NCBI GenBank assembly: GCA_031260355.1
Contig: JAIRJZ010000059.1
Location: 1 to 32,192, forward strand
Direction: 5' to 3'
DNA from: Burkholderiales bacterium
GTDB taxonomy: Bacteria; Pseudomonadota; Gammaproteobacteria; Burkholderiales; Casimicrobiaceae
Length of the DNA: 32,192 bases
Shown: piece by piece, positions 8,418 through 16,781 of the stretch
Layout of the letters: every line of letters starts with the position of its first letter
How positions within the stretch are numbered: the first letter of the stretch is position 1
Translations under genes and position numbers: made by a program
The notes under the pieces: generated by a model
The model's input: the letters and a program-made list of their open reading frames with translations, nothing else
The model's database searches: none
Told to the model about the DNA's origin: nothing

Positions 8418-9143
8418 TCAAACGACTTTGGCGATCAACTGAACAAGATTCATATACCTTCCTTGTTCGGCTTCCAGTATTCCCATATCCCCTACGGCAT
8501 AGGGATTGGAGCTGGCCAGCCACTCCTCCCAGGCTTGCTTACAGCAGGCCATTTCCCGGCAATCTACCATCTCGACGCCGTCAGCCGTGCCCCATAAGCT
8601 TTTCCACCACTCAAGCGTTTGGAATGTCTCGGCGTCTTCTTCCGAGAAAAACGGTTTCAGTTCTTCCGGAACACCGTTTACCAACGCTCTTTGCCAACCG
8701 GGAATTGCCACCGCAATATAGCCTCCCTTTTTTACATAAGGAATCAGCGACGGCAACATTTCGGGGGTTCTGCCGAAATAGTGGTAAGCATCCACGCTGA
8801 ACAACACATCAAAGTAGCCGTTTGCAAAAGGCAAGCCCTTGGTTGCATCCACCGAAACCGGAATGGCCTTGTTTTCAATTCCGATGGCTTGAAAACGTTC
8901 GTGGTTTTCCGTCGGAGAAATCCACAAGTCGGCGGCAAAAACGGTCGCGCCGTATTTTTGTACCAACAAAAGCGTGGAAAGGCCACAACCGCAGCCGAGA
9001 TCAAGCACACGCATGCCTTCTTGAATCTTCAAATATGAGGCCATCTCTTCGGAGATCCGCATAGCGTTAGGCCCCATCATGTTGGCCTTCAAAAACTCCA
9101 GCTTGCGCTGATCGGAAATGAATTCATCGGTAAACGTGTACAT
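8418..9143 (-). CDS. Class I SAM-dependent methyltransferase (Firmicutes-like)
   Basis: A 241-residue methyltransferase with motif I VLDLGCGCGLSTLLL near residues 46–60, ADLWISPTENHERF at the SAM-ribose acidic site, DATKGLPFANGYFDVLFSVDAYHYFG for motif II, and VKKGGYIAVAIPGWQ for motif III. The N-terminal stretch FLKANMMGPNAMRISEE looks, from memory, like a group common in Clostridia. That impression could not be checked. The substrate is unknown. AGGAAGAG precedes the ATG. It is the first gene of a two-methyltransferase unit placed between ygfZ and addA, with lower GC than both neighbours. Horizontal transfer is likely. Confidence 0.85.
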   Translation of the reverse strand: MYTFTDEFISDQRKLEFLKANMMGPNAMRISEEMASYLKIQEGMRVLDLGCGCGLSTLLLVQKYGATVFAADLWISPTENHERFQAIGIENKAIPVSVDATKGLPFANGYFDVLFSVDAYHYFGRTPEMLPSLIPYVKKGGYIAVAIPGWQRALVNGVPEELKPFFSEEDAETFQTLEWWKSLWGTADGVEMVDCREMACCKQAWEEWLASSNPYAVGDMGILEAEQGRYMNLVQLIAKVV

Positions 9144-9186
9144 GTTTCTCTTCCTGTTATTTCAATCCTGCAACAACAAACCTTCG

Positions 9187-12100
9187 TCAACCAGAAAGCT
9201 CCTTGACCTCTCGCCAGCGTCGAAGCAACGGATAATACAAAACCAGTTTCAGCGGCCTCTTGTCAAAACGCTTCATCAGCGCCGCGTAACCTTCCATCTG
9301 CGGTCGGTGCTTTTCAACTTCCGCATCGAGCCAAGCCTCGATCTCCGCTGCATCGGTTTCCGCCGTCTTGTAATCAACAATCCAGCGAACGCCGTCGTCG
9401 ATGAACGTCCGATCCAGCCGCGCATGGCGGATGTCCGCATGAGACGTTTCCGCTGACGACAACGCCCACTCATTGCGCGCCGCCTCCCGCACCGGGTCGA
9501 GCAGCCATTGTGCGAACGGATCGTCGCGTACCGCGCCGAGCGCCGCCATCACACGCCGGGTTGCCGTCTCGCATTGCGCCGTCGGCACACCCAGTTCGGC
9601 CAGACGATGGGCTATCGTCGCGCGCTGCGCTTCCAGAAACGCCGATGTCCACTCCTGCAACCGCTGACCGTCGTGAATACCCGTCCGCGACAACCATTCA
9701 TGTACCACCGTCCCGACGTGTCGCGCCGCAGCATTCGCTTCGTTAAACGACAGCGGCGCCGCATGCGAACGCGCCCTCTCTGCCACGATCGGCACACCCT
9801 CGTCCTCGAAACATGCCTCCGGCAGCCGCCGCAATGGCAAGCCAGAATCGTTTTCAACAGATAAGGGAGATGTCGCCACCGCCGTTTCTTCCTCGGGCGG
9901 TGCAATCATCCCTTTCGCGCACAACGCTTCCCACCACAACGCCATCGCCGCACCCTTCTTCGGCGAAGCCCAATGCCGCAAACTGCCATCGCTACCATCT
10001 GCCGCCTCTTCCACGCTTGCGACCGCCGTCAAAATCAGTTGCCGTTCCGCGCGCGTCACGCCGACATACAGCAAGCGCGCCAACTCGTAGCGCTCCTCTT
10101 CTTTTTCGAGAAACGCCAGATAACCCTCCAGACCGGAATGTGTCCCGGCTTTCGCCTCCGCCTTGGCCCGACGCGCCGCCAGCAACAGCCCTTGCGGCCG
10201 TTGCCGCCAACGCAACAACGGCGTTTCCGATGTTCTCGCGCCTCGCCCCAAGCCCGGCATGATCACCGTGTCGAATTGCAGTCCCTTGGCCTGATGCAAG
10301 GTCATCACCTTGACGTGCGCGTTTGATTCTTCCGCGTCGATCGCGTCTTCCGGCAAAAAAGATTCTTCGAGACGACGCCGGAATAACGGCCAATCGGCAA
10401 TTTCACCCGCCGCTTCTTCTGCGTCGAGGCATTCGAAGAAACGCGCCGCCACCAGCGCATCAGTACGCTCGTTCAAACAAGACGGCCCTCGCAGCGCCAG
10501 CCAGCAACGGTACGTCCGCTGCGCCAGCCGGTCGTGACTGGCCTCATACGCCCCCCGCCAGCATTCCAGCAAATACATCAGACGCCGACGACCGTCTTCG
10601 CTCAACCCGTCAACGTGCTCCGGCAACGCCAGCAACAACTCGCGCCAGCGTCGTCGCTGCGGCTTTTCTTCCGGCGTTTCGCCGTCGTTATTCGCATTGC
10701 CAATAACCCGCGCCCGCGCCAACGCCGTTAAATCGGCCAGCGTCAACCCGCACCACGGCGCCCGCAACACCGACAGCCAAGCCAACGCATCGTCGGGCTG
10801 TACCAGCGTGCGCGCCAACATCAACAAATCAGCGATTGCCTGTCTGTCGCCGAGGCGATCGAGCCGCACCGCCGTGAACGCAAGGTCTTGCGCCCGCAAC
10901 GCCGGAAGAATGTCGTTCAAGTGCGTACGCGCCCGCACCAGAATCGCCACCTCGCGCGCGCCGCGTTTTAATGCCGTCGCCGCTTGCCGCGCCACATAGG
11001 CGCCTTCCTCGGTCGCATCGTTCAGCACTTGCACCGTCACGCCCTCTTCCGTCGCCGCCTGTGTCGGCGCCGAAGCCTTGAACGTCACCGCGCCGCGCCA
11101 GACGTCCTGCTCGTGCGCGAACACTTCCGGGAAAACGGCATTCGTCCAGTCGATCAGTTTTTCCTGTGAACGGAAGTTGCGCGTCAACGTCAGCAATGTC
11201 ACCGGTACCTCGTTGATGCGCCGCGTCGCCTGCGCTTCGAGAAACAAGCTGACTTCCGCCTGCCGGAAACGGTAAATCGACTGCATCGGATCGCCGACCG
11301 CGAACAACGTCCGACCATCGCCGGACTGCCAGCCCGCCGTCAACTTTTGGAGCAGCGTCATCTGCGTCTGCGACGTGTCCTGAAACTCGTCGATCAACAA
11401 ATGTTCGATACGCATGTCAAGCGCCAGCAACAAATCGCTCGGCGCTTCCTCTTCGCCCAACGCCTCGATCGCCGCCAACTGCGCCTCGGCAAAATCGATC
11501 ACGCCGTCGTGCGCGCATTTCAATTGAAAACGCGCCAGCAACCGCGGCAACAAATGCGACAACGCCTCGATGAACCGCCATTCGTCGTCGTGGTATTCCC
11601 CCGACGGCAACACATGCACCCGCGCCAGCATAGCGCTGTCACCGCGCTGTTCCGCCAGCAGCGTTTCTACCGCTTTTTTCAGCGCCGCATTGCCGCCGTC
11701 TTTCTGGCTCGGAAAGCCTTCGTTTTTCGAGAACCGTTTGCGCCAACTTCCTTTTCCCGTCAACAGCCAACCGGCCAGCCGTCGCCAGTCGTCCAGCACC
11801 GCCGCTTCCGGCGACGGCCACAGATCACCGCGCTCCGCACACATCATCAGCGTTTGCGCCAACGTCTCGTCGGTGCCGAGATGCTCCGCCGCATAGCGCA
11901 TCGCTGATCGCAGCGTCTCGCGTTCTGTCTCCGGCCACATCCGTTGCAGCGCGCTGCGAATCTGCGCCAATTCGTTTTCGATTTCCGTCAACAGCGTCTT
12001 TTGCAATGTTTTTTTCAGCATCTCGCGTTGATCTTGCCGTTGATTTTTCCGCACCATGCCGCCGAGCAACGGCAACCACTGCTCGCGTTTCGCCAGCAGC

Positions 12101-12687
12101 ACGCCCATCGTCTCCACCAGCCGGTCGCCATTGTTACCCAGCGTCTTGAGGATCTCGCGCCAGAACGGTTGCTCCTGTTCATCGCCTTCGCGCAGCATAT
12201 CGCGCACGGCCGCCTCATAGCGCGGCTGAACCCATTCCTCGAACGACGGCATCGCACCCCAGCGGCTCGTCAACGGCGTTTGCCGCAACAACTGCGCGCA
12301 AAAAGCATCGATCGTTGTCACCCGCAAACGCGACGGCTGCTTGATCAAATGCCATTGTTGCTTCGCGTCCTGCGCCAGCACCGCCAGCGCAAGGTCGCGT
12401 GTTTGTTGCTCATGCGGCGATATCAACGGTTTTTCGTCGTAGGCGGCACGCAGCGCGACGATGATGCGTTCGCGCATTTCCGCCGCGGCCTTGCGTGTGA
12501 AGGTCATCGCCAGAATGCGTTCAGGGCGATCAACCCGCGCCAGCAACGCCAACATGCGTCGGATCAACAATTCGGTTTTGCCGGAACCAGCGGGCGCCTG
12601 CACCAGAAACGACTGCGTCACGTCGAGCGCCTGCGCGCGCGCCTGTCGGTCTTCTTCAATCCGTTTTTGAGTGGCGGCATCGTTCAT
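9187..12687 (-). CDS. addA: AddA-type UvrD-family helicase/exonuclease
   Basis: The motor subunit of an AddAB double-strand-break resection enzyme: ATP-driven unwinding plus a RecB-like nuclease. The 1166-residue frame has Walker A APAGSGKT at residues 31–38, TFTRKAAAEMRERI (motif Ia), TTIDAFCAQLLR, Walker B LLIDEFQDTSQTQ near 429–440, GDPMQSIYRFRQAE (motif III), MTLHQAKGLQFDTVIMPGL (motif V) and LLYVGVTRAERQL (motif VI). The C-terminal nuclease has GTVVHEWLSR, then DRTFIDDGVRWIVDYKT with D-x-K near residue 1105. The start overlaps the addB stop by four bases (ATGA), so the two are translationally coupled. GC and codon use match the core genome. Confidence 0.92.
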   Translation of the reverse strand: MNDAATQKRIEEDRQARAQALDVTQSFLVQAPAGSGKTELLIRRMLALLARVDRPERILAMTFTRKAAAEMRERIIVALRAAYDEKPLISPHEQQTRDLALAVLAQDAKQQWHLIKQPSRLRVTTIDAFCAQLLRQTPLTSRWGAMPSFEEWVQPRYEAAVRDMLREGDEQEQPFWREILKTLGNNGDRLVETMGVLLAKREQWLPLLGGMVRKNQRQDQREMLKKTLQKTLLTEIENELAQIRSALQRMWPETERETLRSAMRYAAEHLGTDETLAQTLMMCAERGDLWPSPEAAVLDDWRRLAGWLLTGKGSWRKRFSKNEGFPSQKDGGNAALKKAVETLLAEQRGDSAMLARVHVLPSGEYHDDEWRFIEALSHLLPRLLARFQLKCAHDGVIDFAEAQLAAIEALGEEEAPSDLLLALDMRIEHLLIDEFQDTSQTQMTLLQKLTAGWQSGDGRTLFAVGDPMQSIYRFRQAEVSLFLEAQATRRINEVPVTLLTLTRNFRSQEKLIDWTNAVFPEVFAHEQDVWRGAVTFKASAPTQAATEEGVTVQVLNDATEEGAYVARQAATALKRGAREVAILVRARTHLNDILPALRAQDLAFTAVRLDRLGDRQAIADLLMLARTLVQPDDALAWLSVLRAPWCGLTLADLTALARARVIGNANNDGETPEEKPQRRRWRELLLALPEHVDGLSEDGRRRLMYLLECWRGAYEASHDRLAQRTYRCWLALRGPSCLNERTDALVAARFFECLDAEEAAGEIADWPLFRRRLEESFLPEDAIDAEESNAHVKVMTLHQAKGLQFDTVIMPGLGRGARTSETPLLRWRQRPQGLLLAARRAKAEAKAGTHSGLEGYLAFLEKEEERYELARLLYVGVTRAERQLILTAVASVEEAADGSDGSLRHWASPKKGAAMALWWEALCAKGMIAPPEEETAVATSPLSVENDSGLPLRRLPEACFEDEGVPIVAERARSHAAPLSFNEANAAARHVGTVVHEWLSRTGIHDGQRLQEWTSAFLEAQRATIAHRLAELGVPTAQCETATRRVMAALGAVRDDPFAQWLLDPVREAARNEWALSSAETSHADIRHARLDRTFIDDGVRWIVDYKTAETDAAEIEAWLDAEVEKHRPQMEGYAALMKRFDKRPLKLVLYYPLLRRWREVKELSG

Positions 12688-15458
12688 GGCTCTGCCTCGC
12701 CTTCTCCGGCGCCGCTTTCATCATCATTCGCCGGAACGCCGATCCGGCACAACGGTTGCAAATCGCAGGTCGTACATACGTTCTTGTGGCGCGGCAGCGC
12801 CCGCGCGTCTCCCGCCAGAAATGTCTGCGTCAGCGCCGTGAAAATTTCCCGCCAGCGTTGCTGCGCCGTTCCCATCGCGTCAAAGCCGAAACGCGCCACC
12901 GCTTCGAGCTTCGGCCACAACGCTGCGTCGTCGGTCATTCCGCGCACTTCCGCGCCCTCTTCGCGCAAGTGCGCGTAAACCAACGCCCTCACCGGCGCTG
13001 CCGCTTCCGGCGACATCTGCCAGGCCAGCGCGTAGATGCCTAGCTGCAACGGCGACGGTCGCGCCTCAAACCAGCCCTTCGTCGATCCCGCTTTTCCCGT
13101 CTTGTAATCAATCAGGGCAACACCGCCCGCTTCGAGCGTATCGATGCGGTCAGCCCGCAGCGTGTACGTCATTCCGGCCAGTTCGAGCGCCAACTCTTTT
13201 TCCGTATGCGCCACCCGAAACGGCGCTCTCGTCCGCTCGATGTCGCACCACGCCCGCAACAGGGCGCCGATATGTTCTTTTTCCATCGCCGCCATGACCG
13301 CCGGCAAATTCCGCCAGCGTTCCGGCGCGATGGTTTCTTCGGCAACGGCGTCCCGATACGCTGCGTCGATCCGTTCATCGAGCGCCGCTCCATCCAGCGC
13401 CAACAGGGTCGTCTGCGACCCGAGACAGCACCACAATTTTTGCAGTACCGCATGCACCAGGCTGCCGCGTTCGAGCGGTGACAATCCCTCGTTGGCTTCC
13501 GGCCACGCCGATATTCGCAAGCGAGCACTGACAAACGCCTTGAACGGGCAGTCGCTTTGCTGCTCCAACACACTGCTGCCATGGCGAATCGCTTCGATGA
13601 CGCGCCCTTCGCCGTCGCGCATGACCGGCGGCGCCCATCTGTCATCAAGCGTTTCCAGTTTCACTTCCGGCAACCGCATCATCCGGCTCGGCAACATTTC
13701 CATCGGCATCGGGTACGGCGGTAGCGCCGCCAGGAGCGACGAAGCCGTCGTTGGCTGCCCCTCGCGTTCTGCCGGATAACTCAGCACCACCTCCGGCGCC
13801 ATTCGCTGCCACTGCGCCTGCGTTTGAGCGGCGTGAGTCAATGTTTGATCGTTGGTGGCGCGCGGCATCCGGCACGCCCGCTGCCAGGCCAGCGGCAGCA
13901 ACGGCTGCGGCTCAACCGGCGGCGGCCAGGAATCGCTGTCGAGTCCCGTCACCCACAGCGCGTCGAACGGCAGTCCTGCCGCTTCCAGTGCCCCCAGAAT
14001 CTGGATCGGTGCATCGCTGCCCTCGGGTTGAAACAGCGTTTCCGCCGCCCACTGACGCAACGTCTGCGCCAGTATCTTCCGTGTCATTTGCGGCGCTACC
14101 GCTTCCAGCGTCGGCAACGCCTCAAGGCAACGCACCCAGGCATCGCGCACCTGAAAATCGACACTGTCCAGCGTTTGCGAACCGGGCCAGCCCAACGCCT
14201 GCCACCACGCCAGCAGATGGCGCGGCCAAGCGCCGGTCGCCGCTTGCGTCGGCAAGCCCGCCTCGCGCCAGCGGTCAGACAGCGCCGGGTCGGCCGACTT
14301 CAGCGCATTCACCGCCTCGCGCCAGGAGATTTCGCGCTGACCGAGTTCAATCCATCGCCGCGCCAGCGCCGCACGCTTCGCCCGGCTTTGTACATCACCG
14401 GGCAAATACGCCGAGCGAAGCAAGGCCGCCACCCGTTCCGTCGGCAACGGCCGATCGATGAGCGCCAACAATTCCAGCGCCGTCGCCACCAGCGCTTTTT
14501 GCGCCAGTGGCTCGCCCAGCGAAACGTTGCACAGCGCCGGTTCGGGCAGCACATCTCCCACCTGCCAGCGCACCGCGCGTTCCCGCGCGACCAGCGACGG
14601 AATCACGATCGCCACTTGCCGACCGCGCCCTCCTTCACCGTCCAATTGATGTGCCTGACGCCAAGCCCAGCTCAGGGCGTCGCTCAACTCCGTTTCCGTG
14701 TTGCGGGCGCGGTATCGAAACGCCTTTCCCGCCAAAGCCCCCTTTTGAAAGGGGGTGCCCGACGAAGGCGAGCAGGGGTTTGTCAGGCCTTCGAATTCAT
14801 CTGCTGTTTTTTCCAACACCCCATCAAGCGACGGCACCTCGCTTATCTCGAATCCCGCCGCCCGCAACGCCGCCGTCAATCGCAAGACCTGCGGCGTGCG
14901 GTCGTCGAATCCCGTCATCGTCCACACCCGCTCCGGACCCGGCAACCGGGAAGCATGACGCGCGATGAAATCGGGCGCCTGCGCCTCATCGATGAAACCG
15001 CCGAGCCGCTCGTGATAACGCGCCGCCCAGCGCGCGAAACGCGCCGTATCGTGCGTGATCCCCCCCCCTTCGCGCCGCCAGTGCCGCCACGGCGTCTCGT
15101 CCTCTGCCGCACGCCAGAGATGCATCAGCCGCCAGGTTTCTTGCGCCAAAGCCGCCGCGCCGCCCGTCGCGTACAGCGCCTCCGCGTCCTGTTCGATAAT
15201 CTCTGTCCACAACATCCGGCAGACCCGCGCGCTCAAGCGACGCGGCAACGGCATCACCGCCGACAGTTGTCCCCACAGCCGCTCGACGAACGCCGCATAG
15301 GGCAATACCTGTGCGCTCGGCCAGACCGTCAAACCGGCAGCACGCTGCGCGGCATCGTGTGTCCGCACCAACGTCCGCGCCATCCGGTTGTTCGGCGTCA
15401 CCAGCAAACGACCGCCAGCCAGCGCCTGCCTCAATTCCTTGGAAAAACGGGAAATCAT
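12684..15458 (-). CDS. addB: AddB-type PD-(D/E)XK nuclease subunit with predicted Fe-S cluster
   Basis: Partner of AddA in recombination-dependent break repair. The 924-residue protein ends in a RecB-like nuclease domain: RGSLVHAVLQKLW, then LRADRIDTLEAGGVALIDYKTGK with the catalytic D-x-K near residue 784, then QLGIYALAWQ. Four cysteines match the AddB iron-sulphur staple: C637 (in SDCPFKAF) upstream and C895, C898 and C904 (CTTCDLQPLC) downstream. The N-terminal helicase-like half begins LLVTPNNRMARTLV and lacks a Walker A, so this subunit should not hydrolyse ATP. A palindromic repeat is read in frame near residues 230–255. It is first in the operon, before addA. I see no clear promoter in the short AT-rich gap upstream. 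Confidence 0.9.
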   Translation of the reverse strand: MISRFSKELRQALAGGRLLVTPNNRMARTLVRTHDAAQRAAGLTVWPSAQVLPYAAFVERLWGQLSAVMPLPRRLSARVCRMLWTEIIEQDAEALYATGGAAALAQETWRLMHLWRAAEDETPWRHWRREGGGITHDTARFARWAARYHERLGGFIDEAQAPDFIARHASRLPGPERVWTMTGFDDRTPQVLRLTAALRAAGFEISEVPSLDGVLEKTADEFEGLTNPCSPSSGTPFQKGALAGKAFRYRARNTETELSDALSWAWRQAHQLDGEGGRGRQVAIVIPSLVARERAVRWQVGDVLPEPALCNVSLGEPLAQKALVATALELLALIDRPLPTERVAALLRSAYLPGDVQSRAKRAALARRWIELGQREISWREAVNALKSADPALSDRWREAGLPTQAATGAWPRHLLAWWQALGWPGSQTLDSVDFQVRDAWVRCLEALPTLEAVAPQMTRKILAQTLRQWAAETLFQPEGSDAPIQILGALEAAGLPFDALWVTGLDSDSWPPPVEPQPLLPLAWQRACRMPRATNDQTLTHAAQTQAQWQRMAPEVVLSYPAEREGQPTTASSLLAALPPYPMPMEMLPSRMMRLPEVKLETLDDRWAPPVMRDGEGRVIEAIRHGSSVLEQQSDCPFKAFVSARLRISAWPEANEGLSPLERGSLVHAVLQKLWCCLGSQTTLLALDGAALDERIDAAYRDAVAEETIAPERWRNLPAVMAAMEKEHIGALLRAWCDIERTRAPFRVAHTEKELALELAGMTYTLRADRIDTLEAGGVALIDYKTGKAGSTKGWFEARPSPLQLGIYALAWQMSPEAAAPVRALVYAHLREEGAEVRGMTDDAALWPKLEAVARFGFDAMGTAQQRWREIFTALTQTFLAGDARALPRHKNVCTTCDLQPLCRIGVPANDDESGAGEGEAEP
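14736..14785. repeat. Palindromic repeat element inserted in addB
   Basis: An inverted repeat, 14738–14745 with 14748–14755 (8-bp arms CCCCCTTT/AAAGGGGG), is followed by a G-rich stretch. The addB frame reads it as NPCSPSSGTPFQKGALAG, a segment unlike the surrounding AddB sequence. It looks like the same general class as the insert in ygfZ but is a different sequence. Outer limits are estimated. Confidence 0.5.
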
Positions 15459-15519
15459 TTCGATGCCGTTAAATTAAAAATACTCCGCGCTGTCTTTCCC
15501 CGGAGAACCCGACGTACTT

Positions 15520-15545
15520 CAATACCGTGTGCTAACGTGGTATTG
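15520..15545. promoter_or_regulatory. Inverted repeat between addB and the SET gene
   Basis: CAATACC (15520–15526) and GGTATTG (15539–15545) form a perfect 7-bp dyad with a 12-base spacer, in the 142-base divergent gap between addB and the SET-domain gene. The spacing could suit a dimeric regulator. It could also be chance. Confidence 0.3.
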
Positions 15546-15600
15546 TCTCATCCTTGCAAAATTGTTCCAGCACCCTACCACGCCCTTCACTTGACCGAAC

Positions 15601-16206
15601 ATGCCATCAACCGCCCTAAAACGTAAAACCACGAAAAACCCCGCTCCGCGTCAAGCCGCGAAACGCGGCAAAAAAGTCGTCCGTCTTTACCGGGTCAAAA
15701 ACTCCCCGATCCATGGACGCGGCGTGTTCGCCGCCTGTGACATCAAAAAGGGAACGCCGGTCATCGAGTACAAAGGCGATCGGATGACCTGGAACGAAGC
15801 GCTTGAATTACCGGCCAGCGATCCCGACAATCCCAGCCATACTTTTTTCTTCGAACTCTCCGACGGTAACGTCATCGACGGCGGCAGCGGCAGCAACGCC
15901 GCGCGCTGGATCAACCATTCCTGCGACCCCAACTGCGAATCGTTTGAAGACGAAAACGACCGTGTCTGGGTTCAGGCAATCCGCGACATCGCCAAAGGCG
16001 AAGAACTGTCCTACGACTACAAGCTCTCGGTTGACGGCAAACTCAAGAAGAAAGAGCTGGAAGATTACATTTGCCGTTGCGGCAGCGAAAAATGCCGCGG
16101 CCACATGATCAAACTCAAAAAGAAAAAGAAGGACAAAGACAAGAAGCGCAAGAAAAAAGACAAAAAATCAAAGAAAAAAGATAAGAAGAATAAAAAGGAG
16201 AAATAA
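15601..16206 (+). CDS. SET-domain protein-lysine methyltransferase with lysine-rich tail
   Basis: A 201-residue protein with a compact SET domain at about residues 24–155. It has SPIHGRGVFAACDIKKGTPVIEYKGD (SAM-binding GxG), ARWINHSCDPNC near 100–112 (pseudoknot NHSC), and GEELSYDYKL with the catalytic-site Tyr. A post-SET motif CRCGSEKCRG follows at about 158–167, which with the NHSC Cys usually binds zinc. The N-terminus (KRKTTKN...RQAAKRGKK) and the last 30 residues (almost only K, D, R and S) are strongly basic, like histone H1-type tails. The substrate is unknown. Its own tail, ribosomal proteins or nucleoid proteins are candidates. The start lacks a clear Shine-Dalgarno. It is divergent from addB. 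Confidence 0.9.
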   Translation: MPSTALKRKTTKNPAPRQAAKRGKKVVRLYRVKNSPIHGRGVFAACDIKKGTPVIEYKGDRMTWNEALELPASDPDNPSHTFFFELSDGNVIDGGSGSNAARWINHSCDPNCESFEDENDRVWVQAIRDIAKGEELSYDYKLSVDGKLKKKELEDYICRCGSEKCRGHMIKLKKKKKDKDKKRKKKDKKSKKKDKKNKKEK

Positions 16207-16277
16207 TATCGCCTTTAGGCGCGTCAGTTTACTGCCTACCTGCTTTTCAAGATGCAGAAACTGGCGGAAAGGAAATC

Positions 16278-16772
16278 TTACGCTTCCACATTGAAACAAT
16301 CCGCTTGCCATTGATCGGGGTTGGTCTCAATGTATTGAGCAATTTCCAAATAGTCTTCTTCGTTTCGGATAATGTGGTCGTAAAACGATTTCTGCCAAAC
16401 AAGAACGCCGCTTTGCATGGACACAAAGCGTTTCATCTGTCCGATAATGGTTTGTACTGTAGGGGCGGCAACCTGCCGCCCGTCAGAACGGTCAATCTCC
16501 AAAAGCATGTGCACATGATTCGGCATAATGACAAATTTATCGACACGCGCACACGTATATACCTGCGAAATACGGTTTATCGCCGCGTCAACTATCCGTC
16601 CAATATCAGATAATTCAAGATGAGGGCGGCAGGTTGCCGCCCCTACGGGGTTATCAATAGTTGCAAACAATTCCAGCCGTTCCTTGGCGCATACCGTTAT
16701 GAAATACGCACCGTTTTGGCTGTAATCATAATCTTTCAAACGATTCGATTTACGTTTGATGAATTCTGTCAC
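16278..16772 (-). CDS. REP-associated tyrosine transposase (RAYT, Y1/HUH family)
   Basis: A single-strand HUH endonuclease of the IS200/IS605-related RAYT group, thought to move or maintain REP palindromes. The 164 residues begin IKRKSNRLKDYDYSQNGAYF and carry FITVCAKER, the metal-binding HUH motif MPNHVHMLLE, and the catalytic Tyr region WQKSFYDHIIRNEEDYLEIAQYI. The start is GTG at 16772. It lies in the same frame as the upstream passenger gene, four codons after that gene's TAA. Two inverted copies of a 23-bp REP-like sequence are inside the gene and are translated as VGAATCRP and GRQVAAPT. The catalytic motifs are intact, so it may be active. Confidence 0.9.
   Translation of the reverse strand: MTEFIKRKSNRLKDYDYSQNGAYFITVCAKERLELFATIDNPVGAATCRPHLELSDIGRIVDAAINRISQVYTCARVDKFVIMPNHVHMLLEIDRSDGRQVAAPTVQTIIGQMKRFVSMQSGVLVWQKSFYDHIIRNEEDYLEIAQYIETNPDQWQADCFNVEA
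16459..16481 (+). repeat. REP-like palindrome, copy 1, inside the RAYT gene
   Basis: This 23-bp sequence contains a perfect hairpin: GGGCGGCA and TGCCGCCC arms around a 3-base ACC loop. It is identical to the reverse complement of 16624–16646. It is read in the RAYT frame as GRQVAAPT. Confidence 0.85.
16624..16646 (-). repeat. REP-like palindrome, copy 2 (inverted), inside the RAYT gene
   Basis: Exact inverted copy of 16459–16481, 142 bases away, with the same internal hairpin. It is read in the RAYT frame as VGAATCRP, between the N-terminal block and the HUH motif. Confidence 0.85.
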
Positions 16773-16781
16773 GATGTCTTT

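Noticed and set aside
13824-15626. 600-residue plus-strand open frame
   Set aside because: It is antisense to addB; the translation is Arg/Gln/Pro-rich without domains, typical of a shadow frame.
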